This document shows positions 1-4,183 of a stretch of 5,668 nt of DNA, piece after piece; position 1 is the stretch's first letter; each line of letters begins with the position of its first letter. A model generated the notes under the pieces. The model did no database searches. It saw only the letters and a list, made by a program, of their open reading frames with translations, and had not been told where the DNA came from. This DNA is from Parcubacteria group bacterium GW2011_GWD2_43_10 (GTDB taxonomy: Bacteria > Patescibacteriota > Patescibacteriia > Veblenbacterales > UBA10138). The position numbers and the translations under genes were made by a program. Location of the stretch: the NCBI GenBank assembly GCA_000995845.1, contig LCEZ01000049.1, forward strand, positions 1 through 5,668, read 5' to 3'.

Positions 1-1
1 A

Positions 2-448
2 GCCGAGTTAGGTGAGAATATGTTCCGCTTCTCACTTGATTTTGCCAGGTTATGCCCCAAAGAAGGTGAGTTTGATTCTGCCCTGATGGCTGAATATGTA
101 AAAGCCCTGGCTTTGGTGCGCGCGCATGGACAAGAACCAATGCTAACCATGCATCACTTTACTATGCCAAGGTATCTGCTTGAGACTGACAGTAACGAAA
201 ATATTACCAAAGGCGGCTGGGAAAATCCGGACGTTTCAAAGCATTTCAGGTTTTATGTTGAGAATGTGGTTAAGTTTCTTGGTGATGAGGATAAAATTCG
301 CCACATACTGGCTAGTGAAAAGTTTGATAAGCCAGCGCAAGATAAGCTTTTAAGTGAAGGCCTAGCCAAGTACTTTCTGGCTATTAATGAGCCCATGTCA
401 ACTCTATTGCAGGTACATTTCCGCCTTACCGTCGTGGCGGTGTTTTAA
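2..448 (+). CDS. Glycoside hydrolase family 1 (beta-glucosidase-like), N-terminal part, 5'-partial and frameshifted
   Basis: This is the front half of a GH1 (beta-glucosidase/beta-galactosidase-like) enzyme, which cleaves beta-linked sugars by a retaining mechanism. The frame is open to the window edge. Codons 2-19 (A-E-L-G-E-N) continue the family pattern, so the ATG at 20 is an internal Met, not the start. Visible family marks are FRFSLDFARLCPKEGEFD, the HHFTMPRYL barrel strand, the GGWENPD segment and the NEP motif, whose Glu (codon 389-391) is the expected acid/base catalyst. About 50 N-terminal residues, including the usual substrate-binding QxEG region, lie outside the window. After Gln codon 410-412 the frame leaves the family pattern and stops at 446-448, while the homologous sequence continues one frame away from 415. 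Family assignment is strong. The exact substrate cannot be read from this. Confidence 0.85.
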   Translation, partial: AELGENMFRFSLDFARLCPKEGEFDSALMAEYVKALALVRAHGQEPMLTMHHFTMPRYLLETDSNENITKGGWENPDVSKHFRFYVENVVKFLGDEDKIRHILASEKFDKPAQDKLLSEGLAKYFLAINEPMSTLLQVHFRLTVVAVF

Positions 449-471
449 CTGCAAAGAAGGTCCTGGAAAGA

Positions 472-1194
472 ATGATAGAATCATATGATATAACCAGAGA
501 TGAGATTAAAACATTAGGCAGTAAGTTACCGAGCGAGCGAGCACCGCAAGTTGGTATTGGTCATAATTGGCAGTACTTTGATGGTATATTTAGTGGTCTG
601 GCCAATGAATTTGGCAATGAGTATGTCACTGATAAGTTTGAACGAGATGGCGCTAAATCAGATTTTTTGGGATTGCATTATTACTGCCGGCTGGTCTTAC
701 CCTTTATCCATGGGGATAAAAAAGGGCGAGATTACAGCGACCATCCCACTTTTGGTGATGTTTACCCCCCAGGGATTTTAGAGGTACTTAAGAAAATGAA
801 TGCTTCTTATCCGAATAAGGAGATATTCATTTCAGAAATCGGTTTTGCAGATAAGGCCGATCAGCGAAAGCCATACTGGCTCTTGGAAACAATGAGGTAT
901 ATTATTGAAGCCAAAAAAGAAGGTTTGCCCATAAAAGGAATATTACTTTGGTCGTTAGTAAATAATTTTGAGTGGGAATTAGGTATGAATAATGCCAAGT
1001 TCGGGCTCTTTAGTGAAAAGGAACTATCTGAGCCGCTCGTGCCTAGTAAAAATGGTGTGCGCAGTTGGGAAGCGTGGCAATCGTCAATTAAAGCAATTAC
1101 CAATCCATCACCAGAGTCGTTACAAGAATTACAGTCTTATTATTCTAAAGCATATAAGCAGTATTATGAATATAAGGTAAATATTGAAAAATAG
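472..1194 (+). CDS. Glycoside hydrolase family 1, C-terminal part (same gene after frameshift)
   Basis: This is the back half of the same GH1 enzyme in another frame. Homologous sequence starts at 415 (T-F-P-P-Y-R-R-G-G, the usual segment just after NEP), upstream of the first ATG at 472, so 472 is only the first in-frame Met and probably not a real start. GH1 signatures are DFLGLHYY, then FISEIGFA with the nucleophile Glu at codon 835-837, then LLWSLVNNFEWELG and FGLF, the standard C-terminal barrel end that lines the glycone site. Joined across the break, about 397 residues are visible, and with the missing N-terminus the length fits GH1 (roughly 400-480). Neither half could be an active barrel alone. 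The tail after about 1080 is polar and Tyr/Lys rich. The gene ends three bases before the next ATG, so the two are likely co-transcribed. Confidence 0.85.
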   Translation: MIESYDITRDEIKTLGSKLPSERAPQVGIGHNWQYFDGIFSGLANEFGNEYVTDKFERDGAKSDFLGLHYYCRLVLPFIHGDKKGRDYSDHPTFGDVYPPGILEVLKKMNASYPNKEIFISEIGFADKADQRKPYWLLETMRYIIEAKKEGLPIKGILLWSLVNNFEWELGMNNAKFGLFSEKELSEPLVPSKNGVRSWEAWQSSIKAITNPSPESLQELQSYYSKAYKQYYEYKVNIEK

Positions 1195-1197
1195 TTT

Positions 1198-1914
1198 ATG
1201 GAAGAAAAATTAAATAATCTAGAGCCAGTTAATATTCGCCAGCGTGTAAAAACATTGTGGTTAGTTTGGTTTTCTTTTTCCGCTGGCTTGTTTTGGCTGC
1301 TGCAATTTTGGTACCAGTACTATATTTACGAACCGGGTAATTTTGCCGGCGCCTGGATAAGAAGCTGCGCCCTGGCGGGCACAACACTTATCGCCACAGC
1401 TTTGCTAAGCAGTATTATTTTCAAATTTCACCCAGCCTGGGCTGGGCAGTGGCACTGGCGGAGGAGATTAGGAGTTGCTGGGGTATTTCTGATAATTCTT
1501 CATGTCGGTGGGGTTCTGAAGTACGGGTATGCCTTTAACCTGGCAATGATTTTCTTTAGTTGGAATCCTTACCTGAACCCGGTGTTGTTTGGCTTGGTGG
1601 CTTATCCAATACTTTTGGCTATGTTTGTTACTTCCACTGACTGGATGGTGCGAAAACTCAAAAAGTGGTGGAAGTTTATCCATCGGTTTATTTACTTAGC
1701 TGAAGTTGTTATTGTATTTCACGCCACTTTACTAGGTGGAGCAGTTATGAAATCATTCCCTGGGTATATACTTTACATCCTTGGTTCGCTAGTTATCTTG
1801 GGGCAGGTGTATTGGTGGTTTAGGATTTCAAAATTACGTCAGTTCAAAAATTTGGGATTTTACATTGGTCTCGGTTTGATTATACTGTTAGGAATTATAT
1901 TTTATCTGAAATAA
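1198..1914 (+). CDS. Ferric reductase-like / MsrQ (YedZ)-type haem-binding membrane protein
   Basis: The 238-residue product is an integral membrane protein with about seven hydrophobic segments (near 17-37, 55-75, 93-112, 128-146, 161-180, 187-207, 218-236). It matches the ferric-reductase transmembrane family (FRD/YedZ). RRRLG at 88-92 leads into a helix with His102, and WKFIHRFIYLAEVVIVFH carries His162 and His175, the expected b-haem ligands. No flavin or NAD-binding domain follows, so it resembles the MsrQ haem subunit more than a full ferric reductase. MsrQ normally passes electrons to the periplasmic methionine-sulfoxide reductase MsrP, but no MsrP gene is in the window, so the partner is unknown. 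The ATG at 1198 is the first possible start because the same frame is closed by the GH1 TAG at 1192-1194. No clear Shine-Dalgarno motif is seen, so translational coupling to the upstream gene is plausible. Confidence 0.75.
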   Translation: MEEKLNNLEPVNIRQRVKTLWLVWFSFSAGLFWLLQFWYQYYIYEPGNFAGAWIRSCALAGTTLIATALLSSIIFKFHPAWAGQWHWRRRLGVAGVFLIILHVGGVLKYGYAFNLAMIFFSWNPYLNPVLFGLVAYPILLAMFVTSTDWMVRKLKKWWKFIHRFIYLAEVVIVFHATLLGGAVMKSFPGYILYILGSLVILGQVYWWFRISKLRQFKNLGFYIGLGLIILLGIIFYLK

Positions 1915-1936
1915 AAACCCGGTTTATTTAACCGGG
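1909..1936 (-). terminator. Intrinsic terminator of the zinc mini-protein gene (convergent, perhaps bidirectional)
   Basis: A perfect 7-bp stem, CCCGGTT (1918-1924) with AACCGGG (1930-1936), closes a 5-base loop. Read on the - strand it is followed directly by TTTTTATTT (1917-1909), a good U-tract. On the + strand the tract after the hairpin is poor (GGTTGAAGTTTTGTTT), so termination of the membrane-protein transcript there would be weaker. The stop codon of the small - strand gene (1928-1930) touches the hairpin, and the U-tract overlaps the 3' end of the convergent + strand gene. Confidence 0.75.
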
Positions 1937-2095
1937 GGTTGAAGTTTTGTTTAATATTATTGGATTTATTTTCCCTTCTCCATGGCATACGGTGCATGTT
2001 CGTGTTGGGCCTGATCTTCCAGGGGCTGTTCTTTGGCCAGTTCCTTTGCAGAAGGTGCAAGTGATTTTTTCAGTTGGCTTTATTCGCCATGGCAT
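1928..2095 (-). CDS. 55-residue DnaJ-type zinc-finger mini-protein (two CxxCxGxG motifs)
   Basis: This short - strand gene encodes 55 residues. It contains CTFCKGTG (13-20) and CTVCHGEG (34-41), two copies of the DnaJ cysteine-rich repeat separated by 13 residues. Cys13, Cys16, Cys34 and Cys37 would bind one zinc. The arrangement resembles repeats II and III of DnaJ (linker 14 in E. coli), which form its second zinc site, but there is no J domain or substrate domain. The N-terminus is basic (M-P-W-R-I-K) and the tail is short and polar. The start is ATG 2095-2093. An in-frame TGA lies 12 bases upstream, so no earlier start is possible. A GAGGTG ribosome site sits about 13 bases upstream, slightly far. 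Terminators flank it on both sides, so it is probably a single-gene unit. A role as a thiol/zinc or chaperone-related accessory protein is a guess. The longer + strand ORF across it shows no family features. Confidence 0.72.
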   Translation of the reverse strand: MPWRIKPTEKITCTFCKGTGQRTAPGRSGPTRTCTVCHGEGKINPIILNKTSTPG

Positions 2096-2125
2096 ATGGC
2101 ACTTTTTTCACCTCTTTGTTTGTGT

Positions 2126-2165
2126 TTTATACTACGAAGTTACTCTAGAATCTTATTTTAGTCAA
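2126..2165 (-). promoter_or_regulatory. Candidate promoter of the zinc mini-protein gene
   Basis: On the - strand a TTGACT box (2165-2160, 5 of 6 consensus) is followed after 17 bases by TAACTT (2142-2137, 3 of 6). A better -10-like TATAAA sits further on (2131-2126) but is 28 bases from TTGACT and lacks a good -35 of its own. The element lies between the efp terminator and the mini-protein start, where a promoter is needed. Which -10 is used cannot be settled by eye. Confidence 0.35.
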
Positions 2166-2169
2166 TATT

Positions 2170-2199
2170 AAAAAACTCCCCCGTAAAAGGGGAGTTTTT
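2170..2199 (-). terminator. Intrinsic terminator of the rpsF-ssb-rpsR-efp operon
   Basis: An 11-bp perfect stem, AAAAACTCCCC (2171-2181) with GGGGAGTTTTT (2189-2199), has a 7-base loop. Its A/T ends serve as A-tract and U-tract in either direction. It starts 13 bases after the efp stop, so its main job is to end the ribosomal operon. It also insulates the mini-protein gene, whose promoter-like boxes begin immediately after it. Confidence 0.88.
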
Positions 2200-2212
2200 A
2201 ATTGAGTGTTAT

Positions 2213-2779
2213 TTAAGCACGCTCTACGTACTGGCTAGTATCAGTGTTTATAATAACGTCCTCACCTTCTTTAATAAAAAGTGGAGCATTTACTGTTAGG
2301 CCAGTTTCCAGCTTTATTTGCTTAGTAACATTGCCAGCAGTGTCCCCTCTAACGCCAGGGGGAGCTTCAATAACTTTTAGGGTTACTTTTTTGGGCATCT
2401 CAACATTTATCGGGTTGTTATTAAAGTTCAGGATATTAACCTCTAATCCTTCCTTAAGAAAGCCGATTTTGTCAACCAATGATTCGCGGGGAAAATCAAA
2501 CTGTTCAAAAGTTTCCTGATTCATAAAGTGAGCCTGCTTATCATCAGCGTAAAGGAAGTTGGCTTTAACCCGTGACATATCAGCTTCTTCTACCTTATCG
2601 CCAGGCTTAAAACTCTGCTCCAAAACTCGGCCGGTAATCAGGTGTCTTAGCTTAGTGCGCATCACTGGTTTGCGCTGGGCGGTGCGCATAAAATCTGATT
2701 CCAACACCAAATACGGTTCGTCTTCTACTAAGATACTTAGGCCAGCTCTGATTGAATTAAGCGAAGGTAAAACCGACAT
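2213..2779 (-). CDS. efp: Translation elongation factor P with non-canonical tip loop
   Basis: EF-P binds the ribosome between the P and E sites and relieves stalling at polyproline stretches. At 188 residues it has the normal length and all three domains: an N-terminal KOW-like domain (about 1-65), a central OB domain with HFMNQETFEQF, and a C-terminal OB domain with PGVRGDTAGNVTKQIKLETG and VPLF-like NAPLF. The tip loop between the F30 and K43 positions reads MRTAQRKPVMR. Ungapped alignment with the E. coli protein puts Gln35 where the modified Lys34 would be, with Arg36 and Lys37 next to it. The PGKGx motif is therefore absent, and EpmA-type lysylation would not be expected at that residue. 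The start follows the rpsR stop by two bases, so translation is likely coupled. It is the last gene of the operon. Confidence 0.95.
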   Translation of the reverse strand: MSVLPSLNSIRAGLSILVEDEPYLVLESDFMRTAQRKPVMRTKLRHLITGRVLEQSFKPGDKVEEADMSRVKANFLYADDKQAHFMNQETFEQFDFPRESLVDKIGFLKEGLEVNILNFNNNPINVEMPKKVTLKVIEAPPGVRGDTAGNVTKQIKLETGLTVNAPLFIKEGEDVIINTDTSQYVERA

Positions 2780-2781
2780 AG

Positions 2782-3027
2782 TTATCTCGGGGTAAATGGA
2801 ATTAAAGCCATTAGTCTGGCGCGTTTAATAGCCAATGCCAGTTTGCGCTGGTGTTTCATGCAGGCGCCAGTGCGACGGCGAGGCAGGATTTTTACATAGC
2901 CGGATAAGAATTTTTGCAAGATGCGGGTATCTTTATAATCAACGTCCATTATGCCATTAACACAAAAATAGCAAACACGTGGCTTTAATGGTGCGGTTGG
3001 TTGAGAATTACGTTTAGATTGATTCAT
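2782..3027 (-). CDS. rpsR: Small ribosomal subunit protein bS18
   Basis: bS18 pairs with bS6 on the platform of the 30S subunit. The 81 residues give normal length. The core motifs are present: DVDYKDTRILQKFLS, KILPRRRTGACMKHQRKLALAIKRARLMALIPF. Cys19 and Cys22 (CYFC) together with Cys56 and His59 (CMKH) form a complete CxxC...CxxH set, so this is the zinc-binding form of bS18 rather than the cysteine-free one. The first 15 residues are a basic, disordered-looking tail. It lies 19 bases after ssb and two bases before efp in one transcript. No clear Shine-Dalgarno motif precedes the ATG. Confidence 0.97.
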   Translation of the reverse strand: MNQSKRNSQPTAPLKPRVCYFCVNGIMDVDYKDTRILQKFLSGYVKILPRRRTGACMKHQRKLALAIKRARLMALIPFTPR

Positions 3028-3046
3028 AGAGCAAAGCTTTTATTGA

Positions 3047-3463
3047 CTAGAAGGGAATTTCTTCAATAGTTTGCTCGCTAGCTGCCGGCTCGCTTTGGTT
3101 GATTTCAATTTCCTCGCCATTGTTGCGAGCGCCAGCACGATCCAGCATGATGACATTATCAGCTACAATTTCCGTGCGCCAATGCTTTTGTCCTTGAGCA
3201 TCATCCCAGGAACGGGTTTGCAAGCGGCCTTCCACATAAACCTTGGAACCCTTTTTAAGATACTGGCCGCAAATTTCAGCTAAACGGCGCCAAGTGACAA
3301 TATTATGATATTCAGTTGATTCCTTTTTTTCACCACTCTGAGTGGTCCAGCGTAAGTTTGTAGCTACAGAGAAGGTGGTAACGCTGGCTCCTTGGGTGGT
3401 GGTTTTAACTTCAGGATCACGGGTGAGATTACCGATGATAGTGGCACGATTTAAATAAGTCAT
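3047..3463 (-). CDS. ssb: Single-stranded DNA-binding protein
   Basis: SSB coats single-stranded DNA during replication, repair and recombination. The 138-residue protein has one OB fold over about 1-108 (start MTYLNRATIIGNLTRDPEVK, then EYHNIVTWRRLAEICGQYLKKGSKVYVEGRLQTRSW and a TEIVADNVIML end), typical of the homotetrameric bacterial type. The linker is short and acidic. The tail ends in EEIPF, the conserved tip that recruits partner proteins. It sits between rpsF and rpsR (27 bases after rpsF, 19 before rpsR), the classical bacterial order. The upstream sequence of the ATG is A/T rich without a Shine-Dalgarno motif. Confidence 0.96.
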   Translation of the reverse strand: MTYLNRATIIGNLTRDPEVKTTTQGASVTTFSVATNLRWTTQSGEKKESTEYHNIVTWRRLAEICGQYLKKGSKVYVEGRLQTRSWDDAQGQKHWRTEIVADNVIMLDRAGARNNGEEIEINQSEPAASEQTIEEIPF

Positions 3464-3490
3464 AAATTTAACAGATTAATAAAATAATAA

Positions 3491-3976
3491 TTACTTAACT
3501 ATTTCTTGTTCTAATATTTCCTCAAGTTTTTTATCCAAATCAGCTAATTCAGCTGAGGCCATAGTGGTGGGAACTGGTTCAGCCCCAGCCTTGGCGGCCG
3601 CTTCCGCTTTTTGGTCCTCATTAGCCTTAATCTGCTTCTTCATCAGTTTTTCTTGCAAGGCTTGTTCTCGGGCGATTTGCTCGGGAGTTTTTAATTTTTT
3701 GGTAATAAGCTGAGATCTTAAAATGTCAGCTGATAGGTGCAACCAGGATTGAACTTTGCTAAGTTTATCCGGTTCTATGTCAAATTCAGTTACCACATAA
3801 GTGCCGTGGCGCACATGATTAATCGGGTAAGCCAGTTTACGCTTACCTAAAGACTCTTCCAGGGTTATTTTGGCCGTCTCATTACTGAGCATTTGATGGA
3901 CTTTTTCCTGGACATCATTGTTATCCTCTTGCCCGACCTTAAGAGGAATGATGTACATAAGTTCGTAGTGCTTCAT
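3491..3976 (-). CDS. rpsF: Small ribosomal subunit protein bS6 with long C-terminal extension
   Basis: bS6 forms a heterodimer with bS18 on the 30S platform. The core is recognisable over about residues 1-97: YELMYIIPL at the start, ESLGKRKLAYPINHVRHGTYVVTEFDI in the middle, then LSADILRSQLITKK. The protein has 161 residues, longer than the roughly 95-135 usual for the family. The extra 55-60 residues are charged and Ala/Glu/Lys rich, with helix-like heptads near the end (LADLDKKLEEILEQEIVK), and look disordered or coiled. It is the first gene of the operon. The ATG at 3976 is preceded by a structured leader, and the nearest G-rich stretch (GGGGT, 3996-3992) is about 15 bases away and buried in a hairpin, so initiation is probably regulated. 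Confidence 0.95.
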   Translation of the reverse strand: MKHYELMYIIPLKVGQEDNNDVQEKVHQMLSNETAKITLEESLGKRKLAYPINHVRHGTYVVTEFDIEPDKLSKVQSWLHLSADILRSQLITKKLKTPEQIAREQALQEKLMKKQIKANEDQKAEAAAKAGAEPVPTTMASAELADLDKKLEEILEQEIVK

Positions 3977-3988
3977 GGATTACAATTG

Positions 3989-4024
3989 TTTACCCCGGCG
4001 TGTGCGGGACAAATAAAAACACGC
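3989..4024 (-). promoter_or_regulatory. Candidate S6:S18 autoregulatory leader hairpin upstream of rpsF
   Basis: Just before rpsF the RNA UUUGUCCCG (4013-4005) pairs with CGGGGUAAA (3997-3989): nine continuous pairs including two G-U, with a CACACGC loop. rpsF messages in many bacteria carry a CCG-containing hairpin bound by the bS6:bS18 complex as feedback control, and position and the CCG/CGG-rich stem fit this. The match to that family is from memory and not verified. A GCGUGU stretch (4024-4019) is complementary to the loop ACACGC (4003-3998), so a pseudoknot or an alternative hairpin that breaks the stem is possible. The only G-rich ribosome-site-like bases lie in the 3' arm. Confidence 0.5.
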
Positions 4025-4116
4025 TCGGCCTTTTGGCCCCGACTGGCATGCCCTTCACGCTGGTCGGGATCCACCCCCAAAGGGGCGGATATGGAGCGCT
4101 TAAGACCGTAAGCGCT
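3989..4116 (-). promoter_or_regulatory. Structured 5' leader of the rpsF operon (string of hairpins)
   Basis: Between the predicted start of transcription (near 4118) and rpsF the - strand RNA can form a row of hairpins. H1 pairs 4109-4116 with 4095-4102 (8 perfect bp). H2 pairs 4082-4090 with 4069-4077 (9 bp with one G-U). H3 pairs 4063-4068 with 4038-4043, then a CA/CA internal loop, then 4056-4060 with 4046-4050 (one G-U) and an AAGGG loop. H4 is GGCC-AAAA-GGCC (4038-4027), sharing base 4038 with H3. H5 is 4013-3989. H2, H3 and H5 have G-U pairs that would be A-C mismatches in a + strand RNA, which points to the - strand transcript as the folding molecule. No ORF of interest lies here. Confidence 0.6.
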
Positions 4117-4124
4117 GTGGCTAC

Positions 4125-4153
4125 AAGGTATCATGACTTAAATCTTTTGACAA
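4125..4153 (-). promoter_or_regulatory. Candidate promoter of the rpsF operon
   Basis: On the - strand TTGTCA (4153-4148, 5 of 6) is followed after exactly 17 bases by TACCTT (4130-4125), preceded by the TGn of an extended -10. Transcription would begin near 4118, placing H1 at the extreme 5' end of the RNA and giving a leader of about 140 nt. Confidence 0.5.
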
Positions 4154-4164
4154 GGGGTATCATG
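4127..4164 (+). repeat. Direct repeat GGTATCATG in the divergent promoter region
   Basis: GGTATCATG occurs at 4127-4135 and again at 4156-4164, 29 bases apart, and both are preceded by CAAGG-like bases (CAAGG and CAAGGGG). One copy contains the extended -10 of the rpsF promoter (read on -), the other the TG of the methylase promoter (read on +). It may be an operator, or simply a by-product of shared promoter elements. Confidence 0.4.
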
Positions 4165-4171
4165 GTATACT
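4147..4171 (+). promoter_or_regulatory. Candidate extended -10 promoter of the methyltransferase gene
   Basis: TGGTATACT (4163-4171) is a strong extended -10 element (TGn plus a 5-of-6 hexamer). A perfect TTGACA (4147-4152) lies only 13 bases upstream, too close for a standard -35, so the extended -10 probably acts without it. A start near 4178 would leave about six untranslated bases before ATG 4184, so the message would be almost leaderless. This fits the lack of a Shine-Dalgarno motif there. Confidence 0.5.
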
Positions 4172-4183
4172 AAAAAAGACATT

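Noticed and set aside
400..420. Programmed ribosomal frameshifting in the GH1 gene
   Set aside because: No slippery X-XXY-YYZ sequence or evident downstream stimulator is present, and GH1 enzymes are not known to use recoding.
861..1103. A - strand ORF inside the GH1 gene, and similar ORFs inside efp, ssb and the methylase
   Set aside because: All lie opposite or out of frame with strongly recognisable proteins and have no motif or start signal of their own.
1947..2171. A 74-codon + strand ORF over the small zinc gene
   Set aside because: It has no domain pattern, odd Pro/His/Trp-rich composition and no ribosome site. The opposite strand shows two CxxCxGxG motifs with start, stop and terminator in place.
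3893..4111. A + strand ORF across the rpsF start and leader
   Set aside because: It is antisense to rpsF and to the hairpin leader, has no family features, and the wobble pairs favour a - strand RNA.
4069..4116. H1 and H2 as terminators
   Set aside because: Neither is followed by a T-run on either strand, and both lie within a predicted 5' leader.
4147..4171. TTGACA plus TATACT as a standard sigma-70 promoter
   Set aside because: The spacer is only 13 bases, far from the usual 16-18, so only the extended -10 reading was kept.
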